Positions 6,581-15,009 of a stretch of 20,709 nucleotides of DNA are shown piece after piece. Numbering within the stretch: the stretch's first letter is position 1; every line of letters starts with the position of its first letter. The stretch lies in NCBI GenBank assembly GCA_947367855.1, contig CANBFE010000044.1, positions 1 to 20,709 of the forward strand. Direction: 5' to 3'. This stretch comes from an uncultured Lachnospiraceae bacterium (GTDB taxonomy: Bacteria; Bacillota; Clostridia; Lachnospirales; Lachnospiraceae). A program made the translations under genes and the position numbers. The notes beneath the pieces were generated by a model. That model was not told the DNA's origin. It ran no database searches and worked only from the letters and a program-made list of their open reading frames with translations.

Positions 6581-8305
6581 TCAGTTGACTGTCTTATGGG
6601 CGCCTGCCCCAATCAATACTCTCTTTCCGCAGAACGCGAAGCCGTATTTCCGGATACGCTCCCCGGGAATCCCTTTGGCGGCCAGATTTGCCTGATAATT
6701 CTTCTCGTCAATCTGTTTCAGGGCGCTTTGCACCGTGTCCGACAGCTCCTTCTCGTCCTCGTCCTGTACCTTGAATTCTATGATAATTCCATCATTTTCC
6801 GAGATTCCAGTTTTCTGTCTCGGCTCCAACATCACATCATACCGTCTGAATCCGCTCTCCCGGTTCGACATGATTACATATTTGTCAGCAAGTTCCACCA
6901 TCAGTCCCAGAACAAAACCATGATAAAACCGCTCCGGCGCTTTCTCAGAGGGCTTCGTCCCTGCATCAAAGCTGCTGAACATCTCTGCCGCTACCCGATT
7001 CATATAAATGTTCATGGCCTTCAAATCATCCAGTAACAGGGCCTTGACGAAATCATTGTAATCAGATGCCGCAGAATCGAACCAATCCCTCACCATATTC
7101 CGGAACATGACTCTGACTTCAAAATTAGTGAGTTCCAACTCATAATCTTCCTTCCACTCCCCATACCTCGTCGTATGTGAATGGAAAGCCTTCACCTTCA
7201 GATAACCGCCTGCAAGCAGCAGGCTCCAAATGGCATTCTTTTTCGTGGACAGCTGATTATAGACAATCTGCTCGTCAATCTCCACTTGGATCGTCTCTCC
7301 CCGGAGCAGGCATTCAAACGCCTTTTTCACATCCGCGCTGCCTTCCCGCACCAACTTCCCTACAAGCCCGTTGGAACTGGTATTTGCCCAGTAAGCCCCC
7401 ACTCTTCGATGATCAAGGAAATTGATGATGGACCACGGGTTATAGATATCCGATTTTTTACCGAATGTAAATCCGTCATACCAGTTCTTCACCTGGTCTT
7501 TCCGGTCTCCCAACCCGTACTCGTCCAACGCTTTGAACACTTCCTCCTCCGTAAAGCCAAAACAATCCGCATATTTTTCGGATGTGGTTGTCACTACCTG
7601 TAGATTGTTCAAATCAGAGAATATGGACTCTTTACTAACTCTTGTGATTCCCGTCATCACGGCCCGCTCTAAATAAGGATTGGTCTTAAAGACGGCATTG
7701 AACAGGCTTTTTACGAAAGCCACCATCTCCTCCCAGTAGCCTCCCTCAAAGGCCTCCTGCATGGGCGTATCATATTCATCCAATAGGACGATAACCTTTT
7801 TGCCATAATATCTGCTCAGGAAATCCGACAGAGACCGCAGGGAAGCCGCCGCCGTGCTGTCCGACATCTCCGCGCGCACCTCGCCATAATATGCCTTCTC
7901 TTTATCATTGAGCAGATTCCCCTCCAAAAGATAGTCATGCTTATTATACTGTTCCTCAATGACCCGGCACATGCTTTTCCTGGCCTCTGTAAAAGTATTC
8001 TCCTTTACGACTGCAAAGCTCAGGAACAGCACAGGATAAGTTCCCTGCAAAGCCCGGTATTCCTCCCTCTGCCATATAGAAAGCCCCTGAAAAAGCGCAG
8101 ACTTGCCGGCATACTTTAAATCAAAGAATTTCTCCAGCATGCTCATGTTCAACGTCTTTCCGAAACGCCTGGGACGGGCAATCAGTGTTACGCTGTCTCC
8201 GCTTTCCCACCATTCCCGGATGAAATCCGTCTTATCGATATAGAAATACCCGCGGCTCCGAATTACTTCAAAATCCTGATTGCCAATCCCTACTGTCCTC
8301 GCCAT
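6581..8305 (-). CDS. AAA-ATPase-like / PD-(D/E)XK nuclease-domain protein
   Basis: A 574-residue protein of a family abundant in gut anaerobes whose role is not established. The N-terminal AAA-ATPase-like domain has GYFYIDKTDFI, a nucleotide-binding RPRRFGKT at 44-51 and a Walker B-like VIVLLDEYDTP with Asp176-Glu177. A later ITRVSKESIFSDLNN segment is also family-typical. The C-terminal ~100 residues look like a PD-(D/E)XK nuclease fold (YDVMLEP, then IIIEFKV with the E-x-K pair). Start: the ATG at 8305 has GGAAGGAG 9 nt upstream, whereas an upstream in-frame codon at 8356 has no ribosome site and lies almost at the predicted transcription start. It has its own strong promoter, so it is independent of the accessory Sec genes upstream. 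A defence or selfish-element role is sometimes supposed for this family, but nothing here shows it. Confidence 0.85.
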   Translation of the reverse strand: MARTVGIGNQDFEVIRSRGYFYIDKTDFIREWWESGDSVTLIARPRRFGKTLNMSMLEKFFDLKYAGKSALFQGLSIWQREEYRALQGTYPVLFLSFAVVKENTFTEARKSMCRVIEEQYNKHDYLLEGNLLNDKEKAYYGEVRAEMSDSTAAASLRSLSDFLSRYYGKKVIVLLDEYDTPMQEAFEGGYWEEMVAFVKSLFNAVFKTNPYLERAVMTGITRVSKESIFSDLNNLQVVTTTSEKYADCFGFTEEEVFKALDEYGLGDRKDQVKNWYDGFTFGKKSDIYNPWSIINFLDHRRVGAYWANTSSNGLVGKLVREGSADVKKAFECLLRGETIQVEIDEQIVYNQLSTKKNAIWSLLLAGGYLKVKAFHSHTTRYGEWKEDYELELTNFEVRVMFRNMVRDWFDSAASDYNDFVKALLLDDLKAMNIYMNRVAAEMFSSFDAGTKPSEKAPERFYHGFVLGLMVELADKYVIMSNRESGFRRYDVMLEPRQKTGISENDGIIIEFKVQDEDEKELSDTVQSALKQIDEKNYQANLAAKGIPGERIRKYGFAFCGKRVLIGAGAHKTVN

Positions 8306-8367
8306 ACCGAAACGCTCCTTCCGAAAAATTCCCCCGTCCAACGCCGCTCTTCTCATCCGCTGTCTTC

Positions 8368-8396
8368 AGTATAGCTTTTTCCGCAGGTAAAGTCAA
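8368..8396 (-). promoter_or_regulatory. Near-consensus sigma-A promoter for the AAA-ATPase gene
   Basis: On the minus strand TTGACT (8391-8396) is followed after exactly 17 nt by TATACT (8368-8373): five of six matches in each box. Transcription should start near 8361, giving a leader of about 56 nt. Confidence 0.8.
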
Positions 8397-8418
8397 ACCC
8401 AGTTTAGAACACCTCTTG

Positions 8419-9338
8419 TCATCTCCTTAACAGCTTTTGCCATTTCTCTGCAATTACATCCTGTAAAAACCCCTTTCCAATCTCGTAGGACTTTTCATGA
8501 AACTGCTCCAACCGCTCCCTGTCCTCAAAAATTTTCAGGATCCCCTGTGCCTTTTCGTATACCCCGCTTCTCCGCGCCCGTATATATCCAGGTAAATCTC
8601 CGGATTTTTCTCATGGGCTTTTACCACACTCCTGATAATCCATTCAATCTTCTCTTTTTCAAAAAAATGTCCGGAGTGGAAAACCGTTATAAAGCGAGCT
8701 TTCCTTCCAAACTGAAAAAGCGGCTGCACAAAATCAAACTGGGCTGAACGGTCCGCCAGAACAATATCCTCCTCTGTCAGGTTCAGCCGCTTTACAAACA
8801 ACCCGATAAACTCCGACTTGCTGCACAGCCTCCCGTCCGGAAAAATATACCACTCTGTCTCTCCTTCAAAGATCTGATCATACACTGCCCCTCCATCCCT
8901 GTTATAAAAGGTGCGTCTTGTCAATCTTGGGCACGAACCCGTTTCTGACACATCTGTCACATAGCAATCCGCGTAGGACAGAATATCTGTGTAATATTCC
9001 GTACGCACCAGTTTTCCTTGACTGTAATATAGATATCAGCCTTCTTCCTGCCCATGTCGTAGATTCCGCCGCCCCTGTTCCCGGTGCGGATTTCCCAATA
9101 TTCCGGCACCTGTATAAAATTGAAGAACAGATCCCGTTCCTCCGGGCTGCAGCCATTCTCCCTGGCGAGAAAATATTCATAAGGAGACGTGATTTTCCTC
9201 CGGCAGAAATCCGTTGTCCTCCAACACGGAAATTCCGCCTGCCCCTTTTGCCGGACCCGGTCCCTGATTCCCGAAAGCCCTCATCCATGCTCTTGAAAAC
9301 TGCCTCACATCCTCCGTAAGCTTATCCGCTGCGATCAT
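8419..9338 (-). pseudogene. Decayed third glycosyltransferase of the accessory Sec locus
   Basis: Coding remnants can be followed through three reading frames. A good start (AAGGAG, 6 nt, ATG at 9338) opens 53 codons with DNGFLPEENHVS, close to GtfB's DDGFLPEG, then a stop at 9177-9179. A one-base shift at ~9181 restores YEYFLARENG and VPEYWEI, again like GtfB (VPDYWEI). A second shift near 9010 leads to KLVRTEYYTDIL, FPDGRLCSKSEFIGL and RLNLTEEDIVLADR, matching GtfA (FPDRLICSKEELVGY, RLNLTEQDVVLIDR). FHSGHFFEKEKIEWII then joins sequence that in GtfA is ~90 residues apart. After LDIYGRGE a third break removes ~110 residues, and the tail ends LEQFHEKSYEIGK to a stop at 8419-8421, like GtfA's MEQFHQHSYKKAQ. 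The lost parts include the GT4 E-x7-E site, so no active enzyme is possible. It starts 23 nt after gtfB. Confidence 0.85.
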
Positions 9339-9361
9339 TCTCTCTCCTTATACGGCGCCCT

Positions 9362-10711
9362 TCAAAGCTGCTGATACTTTTCCGCAGACTCCGCAAAAGC
9401 CGCCTCCCGCTGCTTTTGCAGTTCCGCCTCCAGTACATCCGCCTTTTCCATGGCCTCCCGAATGACGCCGATCATCCTGTCCGCCCCTGCAGCCGGATAA
9501 ATATGGTCCTCCGCCGCATACTCCCTGCTGTGGACCGTTTCCCGGAAAGCAAAGATCAGCTGATTGTGCAGAAACGCTCTGCGCACCGCAGACAGTATCT
9601 CCGATTCATGATTCACATCCAGATAGAAGTCACATGTGTCAAAAAGTTCCTCCAGAATATCCGTCTTCACGCCCGGATAGAGGCTCACATTGTCATAGGC
9701 CCCCATGGCCAGTAATTTTGAAGACATCTCCGTGATCGCCGCTATATGGAAATGCATCTCCGGCAGGGCCTCCACCAGTTCCCGGCAATGCTCTATCCTA
9801 TCCGAATTCGTACAGATCAAAGCCTCCTTCCTGTGTCCGTTCTCCTTTGCAAAAGGATACACATACCCCAGTCTGTGAACCTTTTCCGGCGAAGCCCCCA
9901 GTTCCAGAAGCCGATAGTAGGACTGACGCTTCTGCACCATAACCCTGGCCGCCCGGCCTGCCTGTCCCTTCAGAATCATCTCCATGTTTCCGGGAATCTC
10001 ATCCCGCACCGGCTCCTGCCAGAACAGGATATCCCCCTTCTCCCCGCCTGCCAGTTTGTTGGATACAAAGAAGGGCGTGGACAGGGAATTGAAGTACAGC
10101 CTCCCCCGGTCCATACCTGTTTTCTCCATAAAATAACAGATAAATTCCGTCTTATTGGGAAAGAATTTCACCCCGCCGTCCTCGTTCAGAATGATATCCC
10201 CAGTGACATAATTCTCCACCAGAATCTCCCTGCCCGCTGCGGAAAAATAAGATTTGTTCACCCTCTGCCCTCTTGCGTTAAAGGCAGTCCTGGCAAACAA
10301 TGCGCCATAGCGGTTGTAATGATCACTGGAACGCACCGTGCCCCTCTCGTCATACCAGTCCACCACCTTCACCAGACGCTTGTGCTTCGGCTCCGCGTAG
10401 AAAATCCGCCCTCTCTCCCGATATAAATCATGAACCTTCCCTGAACTGTTGTTCCCGCTGATCTCCCAGTAATCCGGCACCGTGATCTGGTTAAAATACC
10501 TGGGTTTTCCGGGTACGCCCTTTTCCCCCTTAAAATTTCCCAGGAAAAATCCGTAAACCGACATCACACCCTCCGGCAGAAATCCGTCGTCGTCAATGAC
10601 TACGGCTGGCAGATCATATCCGGCCCTTTGAAAGGAAACATGCAGATTCCGGCTGTCCACGGAATAGGTATCAAAAAGCAATATCCTGTCTATTTTAGTA
10701 AATTCTCCCAT
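9362..10711 (-). CDS. gtfB: Accessory Sec glycosyltransferase-like co-activator GtfB
   Basis: A 449-residue cytoplasmic partner of GtfA. In streptococci GtfB is itself inactive; it binds the Ser/Thr-rich acceptor and makes GtfA efficient. Family marks seen here are the N-terminal RILLFDTYSVDS, DDDGFLPEGVMSVYGFFLG, VPDYWEI, an extended beta-sheet region (KRLVKVVDWYDERG, FFPNKTEFICYF) and the C-terminal FHIAAITEMSSKLL and NVSLYPGV. Length fits the family (~440). I see no GT4 E-x7-E motif, as expected for the non-catalytic subunit. The ATG lies inside the end of gtfA (22-bp overlap) with GGAGGTGGAG just upstream, so the two subunits are probably translated together in similar amounts. A decayed third glycosyltransferase follows 23 nt later. 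Confidence 0.88.
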   Translation of the reverse strand: MGEFTKIDRILLFDTYSVDSRNLHVSFQRAGYDLPAVVIDDDGFLPEGVMSVYGFFLGNFKGEKGVPGKPRYFNQITVPDYWEISGNNSSGKVHDLYRERGRIFYAEPKHKRLVKVVDWYDERGTVRSSDHYNRYGALFARTAFNARGQRVNKSYFSAAGREILVENYVTGDIILNEDGGVKFFPNKTEFICYFMEKTGMDRGRLYFNSLSTPFFVSNKLAGGEKGDILFWQEPVRDEIPGNMEMILKGQAGRAARVMVQKRQSYYRLLELGASPEKVHRLGYVYPFAKENGHRKEALICTNSDRIEHCRELVEALPEMHFHIAAITEMSSKLLAMGAYDNVSLYPGVKTDILEELFDTCDFYLDVNHESEILSAVRRAFLHNQLIFAFRETVHSREYAAEDHIYPAAGADRMIGVIREAMEKADVLEAELQKQREAAFAESAEKYQQL

Positions 10712-12180
10712 TTTTTCTCCACCTCCGTTGTCAGATAATTCTGCGCCTTCTTGTAGGAATGCTGATGAAACTGCTCCATATCCGCCTTTGTAAACAGCTT
10801 CACGATTCTGTCCGTCAGTTTCTTTACCCGTTCCTTTTTCTCCATCCTGTCATGCACCGGAATCTTGTAGCCGTTCTTCCCATTGTCGATAAATGTCTGA
10901 TTGCCATAGCGCACATCGAATCCGATCAGGGGAAGGCCGGAACCCACGGCTTCCATCAGGGTAAGCCCAAATCCCTCACTGGTGGAACCGGCTATGTAGG
11001 CCTCGTAATTCTTATACACCTCATCCAGATTCTGCTGCCCCATCAGGCGCACATACTCCCCGCAGCCCAGTTTCTCAATCAAGGCTTTCAGAGAATCCTC
11101 CTCCCCGCCCTTTCCGTAGATATCCAGAGTCACATCCGGCACCTTGGCCCTGGCTGCAGCCACCGCCTCAATAATCCAGTCCACATGCTTCTCACTGGCC
11201 AGTCTGGACGCGGTAATCAGGGAATGCCTGCGCCGCTCCCCCTCCGGATATTTCAGATCATCCAGGCTTCCCACCGGAATGGTCACCACCCTGGGGCTGA
11301 CTCCCATATACTTCTTGAACTGACTCTTCACCAGGCGGTTCTGATCATCTGTAGCCGTAATATAAAATGAAACATGACGATTTTGTGAAAATGCATATTC
11401 GTAATAATTATTCCAGAGAATGTAATCCTCATCCGTTCCGCTGACACTGAAATGATCCGCATGAATGGGAATGCCGATCCTGGCAGGCGCCGCGTTCTGC
11501 ATAATGGCCTGCCCCACCCCGGTTGTCCGGTCAATGAGCACCACATCCTGTTCCGTCAGGTTCAGCCTGGATACCATGTACCCCACCAGTTCCTCCTTGG
11601 AACAGATCAGCCTGTCCGGAAACTGATACATCACCACGTCATTGTCCGTGATCTCCTCGTAGGCCACGGAACCGTCCTCATTAAAAAACCGCCGCTGATA
11701 CAGATGTGCCTGCTTATCCAGAGGCGCATAATATTCGGAATAAATCCTGCAGTATGTAAAATAATCCTTCCGCACCAGACACCCTCTGGACACCATCTCC
11801 ACCCGGTGCACCCTGTCCCCGGTTTCATCCGTCATATACACTGTGTAATACACATTTGTTCCCGGAAAAACATATTTTGCAATTTTTCCCTCCCGGGAAA
11901 ATTCGAATGCCTTACCGCCGAAGGTTCCCTCCAGATCCTTCAGCGTGTATGTCACCGGGGAAATCCTGCAGTCCGTAAAAAAGGTATACAGCCAGATAAC
12001 CTCCTCATCCTGAAAACCGATATTGGCCGTCATATGCTCAATATTCTCCCGGGGAAACATGTCCGTAAAGACAAATTTCGCTTTCAGGCCGCTCTCCCGC
12101 AGCGCCCTGGCCCTGTAAGCCTGGGCATATTCCACGCCGCTGCTCGCCCAGCCGATTCCCAAATTAAAATTATAAATCAT
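10690..12180 (-). CDS. gtfA: Accessory Sec O-GlcNAc transferase GtfA
   Basis: A 496-residue GT4-type glycosyltransferase. With GtfB it moves GlcNAc from UDP-GlcNAc onto Ser/Thr of the SRR protein in the cytosol before export. The N-terminus MIYNFNLGIGWASSGVEYAQ is the family signature. An extended beta-sheet region (~80-190) that binds acceptor is inserted in the first Rossmann domain. The second domain has TASRLASEKHVDW, with Arg326 and Lys331 placed to hold the UDP phosphates, LDIYGKGGE, and the E-x7-E motif as Glu402/Glu410 in SEGFGLTLMEA. All catalytic landmarks are present, so it should be active. AAGGAGGG lies ~7 nt before the ATG. It starts 44 nt after secA2 and overlaps gtfB by 22 bp. 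Confidence 0.93.
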   Translation of the reverse strand: MIYNFNLGIGWASSGVEYAQAYRARALRESGLKAKFVFTDMFPRENIEHMTANIGFQDEEVIWLYTFFTDCRISPVTYTLKDLEGTFGGKAFEFSREGKIAKYVFPGTNVYYTVYMTDETGDRVHRVEMVSRGCLVRKDYFTYCRIYSEYYAPLDKQAHLYQRRFFNEDGSVAYEEITDNDVVMYQFPDRLICSKEELVGYMVSRLNLTEQDVVLIDRTTGVGQAIMQNAAPARIGIPIHADHFSVSGTDEDYILWNNYYEYAFSQNRHVSFYITATDDQNRLVKSQFKKYMGVSPRVVTIPVGSLDDLKYPEGERRRHSLITASRLASEKHVDWIIEAVAAARAKVPDVTLDIYGKGGEEDSLKALIEKLGCGEYVRLMGQQNLDEVYKNYEAYIAGSTSEGFGLTLMEAVGSGLPLIGFDVRYGNQTFIDNGKNGYKIPVHDRMEKKERVKKLTDRIVKLFTKADMEQFHQHSYKKAQNYLTTEVEKKWENLLK

Positions 12181-12224
12181 GTTCGCCCTCCTTTTTTCTT
12201 CCGGCTCCCTTTTCCGCCCGTCTT

Positions 12225-14576
12225 CTACGGAAGCAGAATATGAAGCTTTCTCTCCCCGTCTATATACACATTGCTCAGCAATACGTTTCTCATGATATTT
12301 TTCAAAATAATCCCTTCCATCTTCCGGAACGCCTCCAGTGCTTCCTTCTGAAACTCAAACAGGATATTGCGCTGGGCCGAAGCCCTGCCGGAAACCGCCC
12401 ACTGAATCTGCTGCAGATAATCCACCTGCTCCACCCAGGCTTCGTCAATGGCCTTCAGGGCGGCTACCCGCATGAAATCATTCAGGCGCTTCCTGCTGCC
12501 CAGACGCTTCTCCTGATCCTTCAGCCCCTGCCGCACCCTTTCCATCAGATATTCCTTCACCGCGTCCAGATCCTTCAGGTCTATGCCTCCCATCTCCCTG
12601 TCCAGTCGATAGGAAATATTGTCCAGAACATACCTGCGCAGAATGGCCGCCGTCAGGGAAGACCTGCGGTGCGCCGTCTCCGAAGCCAGAAACTGCCCTA
12701 TATTTTTCCCTGCGATCTCCGTCACCTTGTCATAGTCCATGCCCCCGCCGTCCAACAGTTCATCCCGGATGGCATACATCAGTTCCCGCTGCACACGCAT
12801 GATCTCATCATAATTCATGGCCTGTCTCCGGGACTGTACCGCATATTCCTCCCCCATTTTCTGGGCGCGGTTGATGAGCCTCTCCAGTTTCCGCCTTCCC
12901 AGTTTCTTTTCTCCCTCCACATACCGCTCCAGACTGGAAGGCCCGTTCTCAGACACCACCTCGTCCTCCAGGGAAAGGAAAAACAGGCTGAAACCCGAAT
13001 CCCCCTGTCTTCCCGCCCGTCCCCTGGCCTGACGCTCCTGCCGGGTGTTTCCCATCCTTCCGATGCCGATGACCGCCAGACCGCCAAGCTCCGCAACCCC
13101 CTCCCCAAGCTTGATGTCCGTTCCCCGGCCTGCCATGGAGGTGGCCACCGTGACCGCGCCCTTTCGTCCCGCCTCCCGGATAATCCCCGCCTCCCAGAAG
13201 GCATTGTTGGCATTCAGCACATTGTGGGCGATCCCCTTCTCCATCAGTCTCTCCGACACATATTCCGTCTCCCGAATGCTGCTGACCACGATCAGCACCG
13301 GCTGCTCCCTGTTATGCGTCTCCACAGCGGTCCTCAGCGCCGCTTCAAACTGCGCTTCCGCATTCTGAAAATAAAGATCCGACAGATCCCGCCTCTGCAC
13401 CGGACGGTTGGGCGGAATGACAATGGACTTCACATGGTACACATCCCGAAGCTCCTCCGCAGCATCCGCAATGGTGCCGCTCATTCCTGACATCTTTGGA
13501 AACAGCAGAAAGAAATTCTGGAAAGTGATGGACGCCACGGAGCGGTTCTCCTGGGAAGGCTCAAGCCCTTCCTTTACCTCCAGAGCCTGATGCTGCCCGC
13601 CTCTAAGCTTTACCCCGGGCATCAGACGGCCGGAACCCCCGTCCAGAAGCTTCAGCTCCCCCTCCCTGGAAACCATGTACTGCTTTTCCGGCGCAAAGAG
13701 CGCATGGGCCCTCAACGCCAGAGTGACATGCCTGTTGATCTCGAAAAACTCTTTTCCGTAGAAATTGCCGATCTGAAAATAATTTTCCGCATACTCCACC
13801 CCGGCCTCCGTCAGCCAGACCTTGTTCTCCTCCTTCTCATAGTCCCGCCCCTCCTGCAGGGTGGTGACGAAAAAGTCCGCCATTCCATACAGATTGGACT
13901 GCACCCTGGGCGCTCCGGATATCACAAGGGGCGTCTGGGCCGCGTCCAACAGCACCGAATCCGCCTCGTCGATAATCACATAATAAAACTCCCGCAGAAA
14001 CCGCTCCGCCGCGGAGGACACCAGATTGTTCAGCAGATAGTCAAATCCCAGTGCGCCGTGGGTGGTGTACACAATGTCCGCATCGTAGATGGCCTTCTTC
14101 TGCCCGTTGGTAAAGCGATTGGAGGCGTCCTCGTCCACCCCTATGCTCACGCTCATCCCCATGAAGCGGTACACCTGCCCCATCTCTTCCCCGTCCCGCA
14201 TGGCCAGATAGGCATTGGCCGTCAGAAGGATGGTGCTTTTCCCGGTAAGGGCGTTCAGATACAGCGGCATGGTAGCCACCAGTGTCTTACCCTCCCCGGT
14301 GTTCATCTCTGCCAGTTTCCCCTGGTGCAGGGCAATGGCCCCCAGTACCTGGACATCATAGGGAAACTGTCCCAGAATCCGCTTATCCGCTTCACAGACT
14401 GCGGCATAGGCCTCCGGCAGGATATGGTCCAGAGTCTCTCCCTGTTCCAGACGCTGCCGGAATTTCCCGGTGAGTCCGGACAATTCCCCGTCGGACAGCC
14501 CCGCCATCTGCTCCCCCCATTTTCTGACCTGGCGCAGAAGCTTATTCAGTTTTCGTAATTCACTCCTCTGTCCCAT
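12225..14576 (-). CDS. secA2: Accessory Sec translocation ATPase SecA2
   Basis: A 783-residue motor ATPase that pushes the glycosylated SRR protein through SecY2. Walker A is NTGEGKT at 92-98 (housekeeping SecA normally has KTGEGKT), Walker B is DEAD at 203-206 in YVIIDEADSVLLD, and helicase motifs such as SMAGRGTDIKLG, GRMGNTRQERQARGRAGRQGD (20 of these residues are near-invariant) and DEVVSENG are intact. The C-terminus stops at YIDGERKLHILLP with no linker and no Cys-rich zinc-binding tail, as usual for accessory SecA proteins and unlike housekeeping SecA (~840-900 residues). It lies between asp3 (17-bp overlap) and gtfA (44 nt), the canonical position, which separates it from the Listeria-type SecA2. 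AGGA lies ~10 nt before the ATG. Confidence 0.94.
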   Translation of the reverse strand: MGQRSELRKLNKLLRQVRKWGEQMAGLSDGELSGLTGKFRQRLEQGETLDHILPEAYAAVCEADKRILGQFPYDVQVLGAIALHQGKLAEMNTGEGKTLVATMPLYLNALTGKSTILLTANAYLAMRDGEEMGQVYRFMGMSVSIGVDEDASNRFTNGQKKAIYDADIVYTTHGALGFDYLLNNLVSSAAERFLREFYYVIIDEADSVLLDAAQTPLVISGAPRVQSNLYGMADFFVTTLQEGRDYEKEENKVWLTEAGVEYAENYFQIGNFYGKEFFEINRHVTLALRAHALFAPEKQYMVSREGELKLLDGGSGRLMPGVKLRGGQHQALEVKEGLEPSQENRSVASITFQNFFLLFPKMSGMSGTIADAAEELRDVYHVKSIVIPPNRPVQRRDLSDLYFQNAEAQFEAALRTAVETHNREQPVLIVVSSIRETEYVSERLMEKGIAHNVLNANNAFWEAGIIREAGRKGAVTVATSMAGRGTDIKLGEGVAELGGLAVIGIGRMGNTRQERQARGRAGRQGDSGFSLFFLSLEDEVVSENGPSSLERYVEGEKKLGRRKLERLINRAQKMGEEYAVQSRRQAMNYDEIMRVQRELMYAIRDELLDGGGMDYDKVTEIAGKNIGQFLASETAHRRSSLTAAILRRYVLDNISYRLDREMGGIDLKDLDAVKEYLMERVRQGLKDQEKRLGSRKRLNDFMRVAALKAIDEAWVEQVDYLQQIQWAVSGRASAQRNILFEFQKEALEAFRKMEGIILKNIMRNVLLSNVYIDGERKLHILLP

Positions 14577-15009
14577 GTTCCAATTCCTGAATTGTGATAT
14601 AATGAAAATGAAATTTCGTCATTCCCCCATTGATCAGCTGCATGGTATAACTGTAGGTCTTCAGCGGACACCGAAACTCCGTCACCCTGTCCCGCAGGGT
14701 CAGACTGCCCGCCTCCTCCTCGTATCTATCCTGGAACACCAACCGTATCAGCCAGTTTTCCCGGGGAAGCGTATCTATCTTTACGGTAATACGGTAACTC
14801 CTCTCCCCGTCGATCATGGGCAGGGCAGGTTCTATCTTCTTTGCCTGAAAATTGGTTCTGGAATACCACTGCTTGATCACCGTCCCCGGCGGCATCAGAA
14901 GATTTTCAAATTCCACATCGTCCTTTTTGTGATATTGAATCTCCGAACCGTACAGATATGTATCCGCGGAATATTCATTCCAATATATGGTCCATTTTCC
15001 TCCTGCCAT
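14560..15009 (-). CDS. asp3: Accessory Sec system protein Asp3
   Basis: A 149-residue soluble protein, length typical of Asp3 (~150-160). It begins GGKWTIYWNEYSADTYLYGS, carries PPGTVIKQWYSRTNFQ in the middle and ends in KFHFHYITIQELEHG, the beta-rich pattern of the family. Asp3 has a carbohydrate-binding-module-like fold and sits in the Asp1-Asp2-Asp3 complex that binds SecA2 and the SRR substrate (known from Streptococcus and Staphylococcus). Its ATG directly follows the asp2 TAG stop with no base between them, and its end overlaps secA2 by 17 bp. Translation of asp2, asp3 and secA2 is therefore probably coupled. Confidence 0.88.
   Translation of the reverse strand: MAGGKWTIYWNEYSADTYLYGSEIQYHKKDDVEFENLLMPPGTVIKQWYSRTNFQAKKIEPALPMIDGERSYRITVKIDTLPRENWLIRLVFQDRYEEEAGSLTLRDRVTEFRCPLKTYSYTMQLINGGMTKFHFHYITIQELEHGTEE

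Noticed and set aside
8902..9288. 128-codon minus-strand frame starting MDEGFRESG
   Set aside because: It runs in the wrong frame through the glycosyltransferase remnant; similarity to GtfB lies in the other two frames.
12240..13490. 416-codon plus-strand open frame
   Set aside because: Antisense shadow of secA2; every sense-strand SecA motif is intact there.
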